The notes: generated from the letters alone by a model not told the origin. Positions 36,207 to 44,872 are shown, counted from the stretch's first letter. The stretch: DNA of 64,000 bases from Flagellimonas yonaguniensis (GCF_029193885.1 NZ_JARFVB010000009.1:62001-126000); one strand, 5' to 3'. A program made the numbers and translations.

Positions 36207-36234
36207 GAGATTCTTCGCTATGCTCAGAATGACA
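36207..36234 (+). repeat. dispersed repeat copy (GAGATTCTTC...AGAATGACA)
   Basis: GAGATTCTTCGCTATGCTCAGAATGACA is one copy of a short intergenic repeat that recurs, in both orientations, at 43545-43580 and 43626-43653. Confidence 0.6.
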
Positions 36235-36323
36235 ATAAATTGTGGGTTGTTAATTGGTCATTGACAAATGAAGTTTAAAATCAGAATGTTTTAATGCCTA
36301 TCTTTGACCAAGCAATGTTGGGA

Positions 36324-38246
36324 ATGCAGTTTAAACATCCAGAAATTCTTTGGGCACTTTTTCTTCTAGTCATACCCGTTTTAATTCACTTATTTCAACT
36401 ACGACGCTTTACCAAAACTCCATTTACGAATGTGGCCATGCTGCAAAAAGTGGCCTCGGAGTCCAGAAAAAGCAACACCCTTAAAAAATGGTTGCTTTTA
36501 TTTACGCGTTTGTCATTACTGGCTGCCATTATTATTGCCTTTGCACAACCCTTTACTTCGTCTAACACAGCACTTCAAGAAAAGGAGACCGTTGTGTATT
36601 TGGACGATTCCTTCAGCATGCAGGCCAAGAACAATGGCATTTCACTTTTGGAGAAAGCCGTTCAGGATTTGATCAAGAATATTGACGAGGAATCAGAATT
36701 CAGTCTGTTTACCAACGAAAAAACATTTAGTAATGTTCGAATGTCTGATATCCAAAATTCAGTGTTATCGCTCCCCTACTCATACAAACAACTTGATCTT
36801 AATGGGATTGGCCTAAAGGCCAAGAGCATATTTTCCCAAAGCAATGGGGTGGTCAAAAACCTGATTGTAGTTTCTGATTTTCAGGAAAGGATATCCGAAG
36901 GGAATGTTGATATAGATTCCTCTTTGTCAACGTATTTTGTTCCAATGCAAGCACAGGAACTCCAAAATATTTCCATTGATTCTGTTTTTGTGGATGAAAA
37001 TGTCAACGATCAGGCCAGCCTCCATGTTTTTCTTTCTGGCGGCAACGAAGATGAGGCTTTGCCCATTTCACTTTATAATGGTGACGAATTGATTGCCAAA
37101 ACAGCCGCAAAGTTTAAATCCGATAAAGATGCTGAAGTCGAATTTACCATTCCGGCCAATGAAGCATTGAATGGGCGTTTGAGTATCATCGATAATGTAT
37201 TGGGGTATGATAATCGATTCTATTTCAATATCAATACTCCGGAAAAAATAAAGGTTTTGGCCATAAGTGATTCGGATAGTGATTATTTGAACCGTCTTTT
37301 TCGTGGAGAGGAGTTCGAACTTCAAAAATATCGTTTAAATCAATTGGATTACAGTGGTTTGGACAATCAAAATGTGGTTATTTTGGATTCCCAGATATCA
37401 ATTCCAAGTAGCCTCCAAAATATCTTACGTACATTTAAAAATGACGGAGGCACTTTAATCGTTGTTCCTGATGGCAATAGTGATATTTCTTCATACAATG
37501 GCTTATTAACGAGCTTATCATCCACCAGGTTTTCTGAAAAGGTTGTTGGGGACCAACAATTGACTACCATAAGCTACGGTCATCCGTTGTACCATAATGT
37601 ATTTGAGCAGGAAGTAACGAATTTTCAATATCCATCGGTAAAAGAGCATTTCAACACACAGACTAGTCTTCCTACGGCATTGTCGATGGACGGTGGTGAT
37701 CCCTTTTTAGTTGGCGATGATGGATTGTATGTGTTTACGGCTCCTTTGGATTTGGAAAACTCAAATTTCATCAACTCTCCGCTGATCGTACCCACTTTTT
37801 ATAATATGGCACAGTCGAGTTTGCAGGCTCCAAAGTCATACCAAACGCTTGGCGACGTCAACACGGTGGATATTTCTGCGGAAATCGGCACAGATGATAT
37901 TTTAAAGGTTTCCAAAGAGGGGCATGAATTTATTCCGCTCCAACAAGCTTTCCCCAATCGGGTACGACTTACTTTTGATCAAAGCCCGTCCGAAGATGGT
38001 ATTTACTCGATTGTACAGAACGATCAAGCATTACAAAATATAAGTTTCAACTATCCGAGAACGGAAAGCCAGCTCAAATATCTGGATATGGGCACATTGG
38101 AAAATGTGAACACCATGGATTCCATTCCAGAGTTATTTGAATATCTAGAAGCTGAGAACAACATTGCCGCATATTGGAAATGGTTTGTTATTTTAGCGTT
38201 GCTTCTGGCGCTTATTGAGGTACTCATTCAAAAATTTGTTACATGA
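36324..38246 (+). CDS. BatA-like membrane protein with VWA-type domain
   Basis: 640 residues from ATG 36324, which gives the family start MQFKHPEILWALFLLVIPVL; ATGs at 36294 and 36309 are less likely. Two N-terminal membrane helices, then a von Willebrand A-like domain whose MIDAS is YLDDSFSMQAK, a long periplasmic part, and a final helix (WFVILALLLALIEVLIQ). Bat-type proteins are linked to aerotolerance in Bacteroides. The dihydroorotase-like gene overlaps its stop by four bases (ATGA), a stable flavobacterial arrangement. Confidence 0.9.
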   Translation: MQFKHPEILWALFLLVIPVLIHLFQLRRFTKTPFTNVAMLQKVASESRKSNTLKKWLLLFTRLSLLAAIIIAFAQPFTSSNTALQEKETVVYLDDSFSMQAKNNGISLLEKAVQDLIKNIDEESEFSLFTNEKTFSNVRMSDIQNSVLSLPYSYKQLDLNGIGLKAKSIFSQSNGVVKNLIVVSDFQERISEGNVDIDSSLSTYFVPMQAQELQNISIDSVFVDENVNDQASLHVFLSGGNEDEALPISLYNGDELIAKTAAKFKSDKDAEVEFTIPANEALNGRLSIIDNVLGYDNRFYFNINTPEKIKVLAISDSDSDYLNRLFRGEEFELQKYRLNQLDYSGLDNQNVVILDSQISIPSSLQNILRTFKNDGGTLIVVPDGNSDISSYNGLLTSLSSTRFSEKVVGDQQLTTISYGHPLYHNVFEQEVTNFQYPSVKEHFNTQTSLPTALSMDGGDPFLVGDDGLYVFTAPLDLENSNFINSPLIVPTFYNMAQSSLQAPKSYQTLGDVNTVDISAEIGTDDILKVSKEGHEFIPLQQAFPNRVRLTFDQSPSEDGIYSIVQNDQALQNISFNYPRTESQLKYLDMGTLENVNTMDSIPELFEYLEAENNIAAYWKWFVILALLLALIEVLIQKFVT

Positions 38247-39496
38247 ACATTCTGCTGAAGTCTGCAAAAATTGTATGCCCAGAGAACAAGGCACTTCACC
38301 TGAAAAAGCGAGATATCCTTATCAAAAAAGGGCTAATCGAAAAGATTGGTGCCTCTGTGGAAGCCCCTGCCAATAGTAAGGTCGTGGAAAAAGAGAACCT
38401 GCACGTCTCCCTTGGATGGTTTGATAGTAGCATAAGTTTTGGCGAACCAGGGTTTGAGGAACGCGAGACCATGGCCAATGGACTTTATACAGCGGGTAAA
38501 AGTGGTTTTACCGATATTGTTCTCAATCCCAACACCCACCCCGTTCCAGATACAAGTTCCGATGTCGTGTTTTTAAAGGAACGCGGACAAGGAAAGGCCA
38601 CCAAAGTTCATCCGATAGGTGCTTTGACCACAAATTCAGATGGAGAGGCTCTTGCGGAGCTTTTTGATATGAAAAATGCAGGTGCAGTTGCCTTTTATGA
38701 TTTCAAAAAACAAATTTCCAACCCCAATTTGCTTAAAATAGCATTGTTGTATGCCCAAAACTTTGACGGATTGGTGTATTCTTTTCCTCAAGATGGGGAC
38801 ATTAAAGGAAAAGGAGTCGCGCATGAAGGCGAGGTGTCAACAAAACTGGGGCTCAAAGGAATCCCTGCTTTGGCTGAAGAACTTCAGATTGCTCGGGATT
38901 TGTTCGTATTGGAATACACTGGTGGAAAACTCCATATCCCTACGATTTCTTCGGCAGGTTCGGTAAAACTGATTGCCGAAGCCAAGAAAAAAGGGTTGGA
39001 CGTGACCTGTAGTGTTGCTGTACACAATCTTTTCTTTTCAGATGAGACTTTGGTAGGTTTTGATACCCACTTTAAGGTATCTCCTCCCCTACGGACAAAA
39101 GTGGATTGCAAGGCCTTGATCAAAGGTGTGAAAAATGGAACCATAGATTTTGTGACCTCGGACCACATTCCCATGGATGTTGAACACAAACGTGTGGAAT
39201 TTGATAATGCTAAAAGTGGGAGCCTTGGATTGGAATCCGCTTTTGGTAGCTTGAACACCATTTTTGAACTGGATGAAACCATCAATTTATTGACAAAGGG
39301 ACGAGAACGATACCAAATCGATGCACCCAAACTGGAAGAAGGTGCCAAAGCTTGTCTTACCCTGTTCAATCCTGATGGGGAGTACACCTTTGAGGCAACA
39401 GACATTCTTTCAACATCAAAAAACAGTATGTTCGTGGGAGCTGCTTTAAAAGGAAAGGTTTACGGAGTCATCAACAATAATCAAAGTACTTTATAA
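38243..39496 (+). CDS. dihydroorotase-like amidohydrolase lacking the HxH motif
   Basis: 417 residues of the cyclic amidohydrolase superfamily. The canonical zinc motif DxHxHxREPG is replaced by DSSISFGEPG (residues 61-70): both His are Ser and the substrate Arg is Gly. The later HH motif is CSVAVHNLFFSDE, and TSDHIPMD lacks a second His, though its Asp remains. KVSPPLR and SLGLESAFGSL are intact. This suggests a non-catalytic dihydroorotase, like the PyrC' structural subunits that stabilise aspartate transcarbamoylase. I believe the same change is seen in other flavobacterial homologues next to BatA. Another, active PyrC should exist elsewhere. Confidence 0.82.
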   Translation: MNILLKSAKIVCPENKALHLKKRDILIKKGLIEKIGASVEAPANSKVVEKENLHVSLGWFDSSISFGEPGFEERETMANGLYTAGKSGFTDIVLNPNTHPVPDTSSDVVFLKERGQGKATKVHPIGALTTNSDGEALAELFDMKNAGAVAFYDFKKQISNPNLLKIALLYAQNFDGLVYSFPQDGDIKGKGVAHEGEVSTKLGLKGIPALAEELQIARDLFVLEYTGGKLHIPTISSAGSVKLIAEAKKKGLDVTCSVAVHNLFFSDETLVGFDTHFKVSPPLRTKVDCKALIKGVKNGTIDFVTSDHIPMDVEHKRVEFDNAKSGSLGLESAFGSLNTIFELDETINLLTKGRERYQIDAPKLEEGAKACLTLFNPDGEYTFEATDILSTSKNSMFVGAALKGKVYGVINNNQSTL

Positions 39497-39819
39497 TGAG
39501 TAATTCCACCCCAGGAAAAACCACGGCTATTGTGTCATATATTACCATAATAGGTTGCTTAATAGCCATTACCATGAACATTGAGCCTAAAAATGCTTTT
39601 GCCCGTTTTCATATTCGGCAGGCATTTGGCATTCATGTGCTTTTTCACGCCCTTGCTATTTTACTTACATACACTGGATATGTTTATTTATCGTTTCCAA
39701 TCTATATTTTTTATCTTATTATATGGGTGTTTGGTTTTTTGCAAGTGCTTAACGAAAAAACAAAACCATTGCCCGTATTGGGTGAATACTTTCAAAAATG
39801 GTTTACATTCATATCATAA
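39496..39819 (+). CDS. DUF4870-like small membrane protein
   Basis: 107 residues with three membrane helices: TAIVSYITIIGCLIAITMN, the stretch from IHVLFHALAILLTYTGYV, and FPIYIFYLIIWVFGFLQ. ARFHIRQAFGIH between helices one and two is the conserved cytosolic segment of DUF4870/Tic20-like proteins. Its ATG overlaps the last base of the previous stop. Function unknown; sometimes labelled import component protein. Confidence 0.82.
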   Translation: MSNSTPGKTTAIVSYITIIGCLIAITMNIEPKNAFARFHIRQAFGIHVLFHALAILLTYTGYVYLSFPIYIFYLIIWVFGFLQVLNEKTKPLPVLGEYFQKWFTFIS

Positions 39820-39828
39820 ACCAATACA

Positions 39829-40488
39829 ATGTCCCTAAAGCCCTTATCTCTAGAATATTTACTTCGACCATCATCCAAGATTTCAGGAAAAATCCCAGCC
39901 CTTTTTATGTTTCATGGGTATGGTAGTAATGAGGAAGACCTTTTTTCCTTTGCATCGGAACTACCCGATGAGTTAATGGTAATTTCCGTAAAAGCACCCT
40001 ATAACCTAGAACCCTTTGGACACGCTTGGTACGCTATTAATTTTGATGCGGAACAGGGCAAATGGAGTGATAATGAACAGGCCAAGGAGTCTAGGGAGAG
40101 GATTGTGACTTTTATTGATGAGGCTATTGAAGCCTATAATCTTGATAAAGAAAACATTACCCTTTTAGGATTTAGCCAAGGAACTATTTTGAGCTATGCA
40201 GTTGCCCTGTCATATCCGGAAAAAGTGAAGAATGTGGTTGCACTTAGTGGATACATCAATGAAAATATTTTGATGGACGGCTATTCAGATAAAGACCACA
40301 GCAATCTTAATTTTTATGTGTCGCATGGGCAAGTCGACCAAGTGATTCCTTTGGAATGGGCCGAAAAATCCCCTGCATTCCTGAAAAAATTGAATATTCC
40401 AACAACTTACGAGGAATTTCCTGTGGGGCATGGCGTGTCACAACAGAATTTCCTTTCGTTTAAAAAGTGGTTGGAGGAGCATATTTAA
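39829..40488 (+). CDS. alpha/beta-hydrolase (phospholipase/carboxylesterase type)
   Basis: 219 residues. The catalytic triad is visible: Ser in LLGFSQGTILSYAVA, Asp in HGQVDQVIPLEWAE, His in PVGHGVSQQN. The oxyanion region is FMFHGYGSNEEDLFSFA. No signal peptide, so cytoplasmic. It resembles YpfH/EstB-type carboxylesterases that act on short acyl esters. It is the last gene of the BatA-dihydroorotase-like operon. Confidence 0.9.
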   Translation: MSLKPLSLEYLLRPSSKISGKIPALFMFHGYGSNEEDLFSFASELPDELMVISVKAPYNLEPFGHAWYAINFDAEQGKWSDNEQAKESRERIVTFIDEAIEAYNLDKENITLLGFSQGTILSYAVALSYPEKVKNVVALSGYINENILMDGYSDKDHSNLNFYVSHGQVDQVIPLEWAEKSPAFLKKLNIPTTYEEFPVGHGVSQQNFLSFKKWLEEHI

Positions 40489-40496
40489 ATATTAGT

Positions 40497-40592
40497 TGTC
40501 ATTCCGTGCTTGACACGGAATCCCATCCCACAAACTGAGACCCTAAAATCTGCCTTTCCCGGTAGACAGGCAAGCTCAGGGCAACGACAAGT
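40497..40592. repeat. intergenic repeat region
   Basis: TTGTCATTCCGTGCTTGACACGGAATCC has a short hairpin (TTCCGTG/CACGGAA). It is followed by a second imperfect hairpin TGCCTTTCCCGGTAGACAGGCA (40551-40572). Both resemble dispersed palindromic units common in Bacteroidota intergenic DNA and may also serve as a convergent-gene terminator. Confidence 0.5.
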
Positions 40593-40598
40593 AAGTTA

Positions 40599-41096
40599 TT
40601 AGTAGTCCTGCGGAGCGTATAGTAAATGTTCGGCCAGGGTAAAGTCCACGCTCAAATCATCCTTTAACTCATATTTTATAATTAGGTCGCCCCAATATTT
40701 CCCATCGGAGAAATCCGCCAATATCCATTTATGGTTCAGTACCTTGATCTTGTTGATTTTAAAATCACTTTCCATTCCTGCGTAGGGAATCAAAGGGTTG
40801 TCTCCTTTTTTTTCATTGGTTTCCAGTAACTTATCTTGAATATAGAGCGATGGATTCTCCAAATTTAAATGATCATAATACGCCAAAGCGTCATCATTGT
40901 TATCCAAACTGAAGTATTGCATATCCAAAACCTTTAAGTGCATGGTCTGCAATGAATCCTTCAATTCCACCACCTCTTCTTCAAGCTGTTTTACATCTGA
41001 GGTCAATGCTTTTTGCATATTGTTTCCAGTCACATATTGAAAAAGGGCCAATAGAGCGGCAAAAACAAATAGGTATAGAAATATGTTTCTTTTCAT
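40599..41096 (-). CDS. conserved membrane-anchored protein of unknown function
   Basis: 165 residues from ATG 41096; the frame runs further upstream into the MBL-fold gene but that part is not plausible. It begins MKRNIFLYLFVFAALLALFQ (one membrane helix), then a coiled coil (MQKALTSDVKQLEEEVVELKD) and a small beta-rich domain ending EHLLYAPQDY, with IKVLNHKWILADFSDGKYWG in the middle. Likely periplasmic and anchored. It starts four bases after the MBL-fold stop, so cotranscribed. Not recognised. Confidence 0.78.
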   Translation of the reverse strand: MKRNIFLYLFVFAALLALFQYVTGNNMQKALTSDVKQLEEEVVELKDSLQTMHLKVLDMQYFSLDNNDDALAYYDHLNLENPSLYIQDKLLETNEKKGDNPLIPYAGMESDFKINKIKVLNHKWILADFSDGKYWGDLIIKYELKDDLSVDFTLAEHLLYAPQDY

Positions 41097-41100
41097 GGAT

Positions 41101-41877
41101 TTAAATTTTAATCTGTAGGTTATCGTAGGCCAAATGTATGTTTTTGGGAAGACTTTTTTCCACTTCTTCATGGAAACCCAACAAAGCACTGATATGGGTG
41201 AAATATGTTTGCTCTGCCCCTACTTTTTCAGCAAATTCAATAGCTTCCTCCAAATTGAAATGGGAATGATGGGGCTCGAGCCGAAGCGCATTTATCACCA
41301 ACACTTTGGCGCCTTTCATTTTTTTGATTTCCTCTTCCTCTACCCGTTTCACATCGGTCATATAGATGAACTCGCCAAAACGGTATCCAAAAACCTGCAA
41401 TCTGTTGTGATAGGCTTCGATAGGCACCACATCCAAATCGCCCAAGGGAATGTTCTCGCTCTTTGAAACTTCGTGGACCTGTACGGCAGGAGCCCCAGGA
41501 TAACGGTCTTCATCTGCAAAAATGTAATCAAAACGTCTTCTGAGGGAATCAAGCACCCTTGGGTGTGCATAGATGGGAATGTCTCCTTGTCGAAAGAAAA
41601 AAGGGCGAATATCATCAATCCCCGCGGTGTGATCGGCGTGCTCGTGGGTAAACAGAATCCCATCCAATTTTTCTATGGGATTGGTCAACATTTGTTGTCT
41701 GAAATCCGGCCCGCAATCAATGACATAGTTGTAATTTTTCCACGAAATCAATACGGATACGCGCAGTCTTTTGTCTTTTGGGTCTTTACTAAGGCAAACG
41801 GGATGGTTGCTTCCGATTACCGGTATTCCCTGTGAAGTTCCCGTGCCCAAAAAAGTAATGGTCATCTTATCATCCAT
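41101..41877 (-). CDS. MBL-fold metallo-hydrolase (PhnP-like)
   Basis: 258 residues from ATG 41877; MTITFLGTGTSQG at 41865 is an equally good start. The motif ILFTHEHADHTAGIDDIRPF is the HxHxDH metal site, with more ligands in IEAYHNRLQVF and LRLEPHHSHFNLEEAI. It resembles PhnP-type cyclic phosphodiesterases and other small hydrolases of unknown substrate; there is no phn operon here. The conserved start SQGIPVIGSNHPVCLSKD binds metal or substrate in homologues. Confidence 0.9.
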   Translation of the reverse strand: MDDKMTITFLGTGTSQGIPVIGSNHPVCLSKDPKDKRLRVSVLISWKNYNYVIDCGPDFRQQMLTNPIEKLDGILFTHEHADHTAGIDDIRPFFFRQGDIPIYAHPRVLDSLRRRFDYIFADEDRYPGAPAVQVHEVSKSENIPLGDLDVVPIEAYHNRLQVFGYRFGEFIYMTDVKRVEEEEIKKMKGAKVLVINALRLEPHHSHFNLEEAIEFAEKVGAEQTYFTHISALLGFHEEVEKSLPKNIHLAYDNLQIKI

Positions 41878-41954
41878 TAAATCCAAAATTATAACTTATT
41901 TATTTAATAGATTGCGTGAAGAGTGTAACTTTGCTTCACATTAAAAAAACGGAC

Positions 41955-43406
41955 ATGCCTAGCTTACCAAGCAAAGAAAATGCTTTTGAGAATATTCCTT
42001 CCATTAAGGCGAAAACCCTAAGGATAAACTTAAACCGTGATATTTACGGAACCTTTGCCGAGATTGGTGCGGGACAGGAAACCGCCAGACATTTCTTTAG
42101 GGCAGGAGGAGCTTCCGGTACCATTGCAAAGGCGATGAGCGCGTATGATAAATCTTTCAGTGATGCCATCTATGGCATCGAGGAAGATGGGCGCTATGTT
42201 ACCCAGTCACGTTTAAAAAAGATGCTGGACCATGAAATGAATTTGGTAGAAGAACGAATCAGCAGGGATAATAACCCCGATTATTTGTTCTTTACCTATG
42301 CCAATACCGTGGCTACCATCGATTTTTCCAAAAGATACAAGGGACATGGTTGGGTAGGACTTCGGTTCCAGTTAGATCCTGATCAGAAGGAATATGATGA
42401 AATCGTGCTTCATATCCGTTTTAAGCAAAATGAAGCTAGGTTACAACAAGAGACCCTCGGTATATTGGGTGTGAACCTAATGTATGGGGCATTCTTCAAG
42501 TTCCATAAGCCTAAAAAACTTCTAAAATACCTTTACGATCATATCGACCATGATACTTTGGAGATAGACATGATCAACTTTACTGGACCCAATTTTGCCG
42601 ATGTCGATAACCGTTTGATGAGCCTTCAGCTTATTAAAAACGATATGACCGATGCGGTAATGTTCGGCCCAGATGGAAACAATCTACTACCTGCGGCTGT
42701 TTTGTACAAGAAAAACATCTTGGCACTTCGCGGTAGTTTTAGGCCTGTGACCAAGGTAAATATGGATATGTTCCAGAAGTCGTACGATATCTTCATTCGG
42801 GAGCAGACAGTGGATATGGAAAATGCCATAGTTGTATTTGAAATAACCCTTTCCAACTTAAAAGCCTCAGGCGAGATTGATGAACAGGATTTTATGGACA
42901 GGGCAGAACTACTCTGCTCCCTTGGCCATACGGTATTGATATCCAAATTCCAGGAATACTATAAACTGGTAGAATACTTTAATAATTACACCAAAGCCAA
43001 GATTGGATTGACCATGGGTGTGAACAACTTGGTGGATGTATTTGATGAGAAATACTACCGTCACTTAAGTGGAGGTATTCTTGAAGCATTCGGAAAGTTG
43101 TTCTTTAAAGATCTTAAGGTTTATCTGTATCCGATGAAAGATCCAGAGACCGGTCAAGTGCTTACCAGTAACAATGTAAAGGTCCATCCAAGAATGAAGG
43201 AGCTTTACAAATTCTTTAAGTACAATGGAAAAGTAATGGATATTATCGATTATGATCCGGATGTGCTTCATATATTCTCAAGGGATGTGCTCAAAAAAAT
43301 CATCAAGAAAGATGAAGGTTGGGAAAAAGAACTACCGGAAGGTATTGCCGAAATAATAAAAGAAAAGGAATTGTTTACCAGAAAAGTTCTGGAAGAAAAA
43401 GAATAA
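41955..43406 (+). CDS. large conserved soluble protein of unknown function
   Basis: 483 residues from ATG 41955 (an upstream in-frame start at 41916 is less likely). Landmarks: YGTFAEIGAGQETARHFFRAG, GGASGTIAKAMSAYDKSFSDA, NLMSLQ-type block DVDNRLMSLQLIKNDMTDAV, PAAVLYKKNILALRGSFRPV, and VHPRMKELYKFFKYNGKV. It is a Bacteroidota protein often labelled TonB-dependent receptor or nicotinate-nucleotide adenylyltransferase. I see no signal peptide, beta-barrel, or HxGH motif, so both labels look wrong. A strong terminator follows, so it is probably a single-gene unit. Confidence 0.88.
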   Translation: MPSLPSKENAFENIPSIKAKTLRINLNRDIYGTFAEIGAGQETARHFFRAGGASGTIAKAMSAYDKSFSDAIYGIEEDGRYVTQSRLKKMLDHEMNLVEERISRDNNPDYLFFTYANTVATIDFSKRYKGHGWVGLRFQLDPDQKEYDEIVLHIRFKQNEARLQQETLGILGVNLMYGAFFKFHKPKKLLKYLYDHIDHDTLEIDMINFTGPNFADVDNRLMSLQLIKNDMTDAVMFGPDGNNLLPAAVLYKKNILALRGSFRPVTKVNMDMFQKSYDIFIREQTVDMENAIVVFEITLSNLKASGEIDEQDFMDRAELLCSLGHTVLISKFQEYYKLVEYFNNYTKAKIGLTMGVNNLVDVFDEKYYRHLSGGILEAFGKLFFKDLKVYLYPMKDPETGQVLTSNNVKVHPRMKELYKFFKYNGKVMDIIDYDPDVLHIFSRDVLKKIIKKDEGWEKELPEGIAEIIKEKELFTRKVLEEKE

Positions 43407-43412
43407 TAAAAG

Positions 43413-43439
43413 AAAAGGCGCTGATCAAGCGCCTTTTTT
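43413..43439 (+). terminator. terminator after the large conserved protein
   Basis: AAAAGGCGCT (43413-43422) and AGCGCCTTTT (43428-43437) pair perfectly with a five-base loop and end in T. Confidence 0.92.
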
Positions 43440-43498
43440 ACTTTATATGCCTACAGCGATTGCACTAGCTAGCATCCGTACGGAATTACGTTTATACA

Positions 43499-43653
43499 TG
43501 TCATAATGAGTGTAGCAAAAATCATCTACAGCCACTTTGATGTTGAGATTCTTCAGTCACGTTGCTCCTTCAGAATGACACGATAAATTTCAATCAGAAT
43601 AAGGAATGTTATCCAATGTCCATTTTGTCATTCTGAACGAAGTGAAGAATCTG
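43499..43653. repeat. cluster of three dispersed-repeat copies
   Basis: Three copies of the same unit lie here. A degraded one is at 43499-43523 (TGTCATAATGAGTGTAGC...). One is at 43545-43580 (GAGATTCTTC...CAGAATGACA). One, inverted, is at 43626-43653 (TGTCATTCTGAACGAAGTGA...). The last two could fold into a long hairpin. A fourth copy is at 36207-36234. No gene is visible in this 260-base gap. Confidence 0.6.
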
Positions 43654-43669
43654 CTATCTCTATGCCTTT

Positions 43670-44122
43670 TTATGCCAATATCTGTGCAGCGTGATCCTTG
43701 GTCTTCACTTTTTCAATAACATTTTCCACTACACCTTCTCCATCAATAACAAAAGTGGTTCGGTGGATACCATCATATTCTTTGCCCATAAATTTTTTAG
43801 GTCCCCAAACACCAAAGGTGTTGATTACCGTGTGATCCTCATCAGCCAATAATGGAAAAGGAAACTCATATTTATTTCTAAAATTGGTTTGCTTCTTTTC
43901 TGAATCAGCGCTTACACCCAAAAGCTCAAAACCTTGGTCTTGCAATTCCTTATAATTGTCACGTAGATTACAGGCCTCTGCCGTGCAACCAGGCGTGTTT
44001 GCCTTTGGATAGAAAAAGACCACTAGTTTTTTTCCTTTATAATCACTAAGATTAATTGTATTTCCGTCTTGGTCTTTTGCTGAAAAATCAGGTACTTTAT
44101 CTCCTACTTTTAACATATTCAT
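43670..44122 (-). CDS. bcp: thioredoxin-dependent thiol peroxidase (BCP)
   Basis: 150 residues. The peroxidatic motif FFYPKANTPGCTAEACNLRDN has the Cp and Cr cysteines five residues apart, as in bacterioferritin comigratory proteins. KVGDKVPDFSAKDQDGNTIN and VWGPKKFMGKEYDGIHRTTFV are conserved. It reduces alkyl hydroperoxides using thioredoxin. The start is ATG 44122 or the nearby ATG at 44116. It diverges from nth. Confidence 0.95.
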   Translation of the reverse strand: MNMLKVGDKVPDFSAKDQDGNTINLSDYKGKKLVVFFYPKANTPGCTAEACNLRDNYKELQDQGFELLGVSADSEKKQTNFRNKYEFPFPLLADEDHTVINTFGVWGPKKFMGKEYDGIHRTTFVIDGEGVVENVIEKVKTKDHAAQILA

Positions 44123-44162
44123 GTGCGTTGCTCTTGAATTAATTGTTTAATATTTACTTTAT

Positions 44163-44170
44163 CAAAGTTA
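44163..44170 (-). promoter_or_regulatory. -7 element for bcp
   Basis: CAAAGTTA on the plus strand reads TAACTTTG on the minus strand, a perfect TAnnTTTG match 41-48 bases before the bcp start. Confidence 0.4.
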
Positions 44171-44177
44171 AACAAAT

Positions 44178-44843
44178 ATGACCAAACAAGAAAAGGTTGA
44201 TTTTACCATTAAAACCTTGGATGAACTCTATCCTACCATCCCTATTCCATTAGACCATAAAGATCCTTATACTCTATTGGTTGCCGTGCTGTTATCGGCC
44301 CAAAGTACGGATGTTAGGGTAAACCAGATTACTCCGTTGTTATTTGAAAAAGCGGACAATCCCTTTGATATGGTAAAACTTTCGGAGGAGGAAATTCGGG
44401 AAATCATTAAACCTGTCGGCCTTTCCCCTATGAAATCGAAAGGAATTTACGGACTCTCCAAAATACTGATTGAAAAGTATAACGGTAAAGTACCTCGGGA
44501 CATAGCTTTACTTGAGGAACTGCCTGCCGTAGGACATAAAACGGCCAGTGTAGTGGTTTCCCAAGCTTTTGGAATACCGGCCTTCCCGGTTGATACCCAT
44601 ATTCACAGGTTGATGTACCGATGGGGTTTCAGTACTGGAAAAAACGTGGTTCAGACCGAGCGTGATGCCAAGCGATTGTTCCCAAAAGAAATCTGGAATA
44701 AACTACATCTTCAGATTATTTGGTATGGTCGGGAATATTCCCCTGCAAGAGGATGGGATTTGGAAAAAGACATTATAACCAGGACCATTGGAAGAAAAAC
44801 CGTGATCAACGATTATTATAAAAACAAAAAGAGCCGCATTTAG
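44178..44843 (+). CDS. nth: endonuclease III-type DNA glycosylase without iron-sulphur cysteines
   Basis: 221 residues. The helix-hairpin-helix LEELPAVGHKTASVVVSQAF holds the catalytic Lys, and the catalytic Asp is in PAFPVDTHIHRLMYRWG. Endonuclease III removes oxidised pyrimidines and nicks the abasic site. The usual C-terminal CxxxxxxCxxCxxxxxC iron-sulphur cluster is missing: the segment reads IWYGREYSPARGWDLEKDII, and there is no Cys in the whole protein. A [4Fe-4S]-free form is therefore predicted. The stop overlaps a strong terminator. Confidence 0.93.
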   Translation: MTKQEKVDFTIKTLDELYPTIPIPLDHKDPYTLLVAVLLSAQSTDVRVNQITPLLFEKADNPFDMVKLSEEEIREIIKPVGLSPMKSKGIYGLSKILIEKYNGKVPRDIALLEELPAVGHKTASVVVSQAFGIPAFPVDTHIHRLMYRWGFSTGKNVVQTERDAKRLFPKEIWNKLHLQIIWYGREYSPARGWDLEKDIITRTIGRKTVINDYYKNKKSRI

Positions 44844-44853
44844 CGGCTCTTTT
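44827..44853 (+). terminator. terminator overlapping the nth stop
   Basis: AAAAGAGCCGC (44827-44837) and GCGGCTCTTTT (44843-44853) pair perfectly over 11 bases with a five-base loop. The left arm lies inside the last codons of nth. Confidence 0.92.
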
Positions 44854-44872
44854 CGTCAGTTTGATCCTTAAA

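Noticed and set aside
41955..43406. TonB-dependent receptor or nicotinate-nucleotide adenylyltransferase label for this gene
   Set aside because: No signal peptide, plug, barrel or HxGH motif is present.
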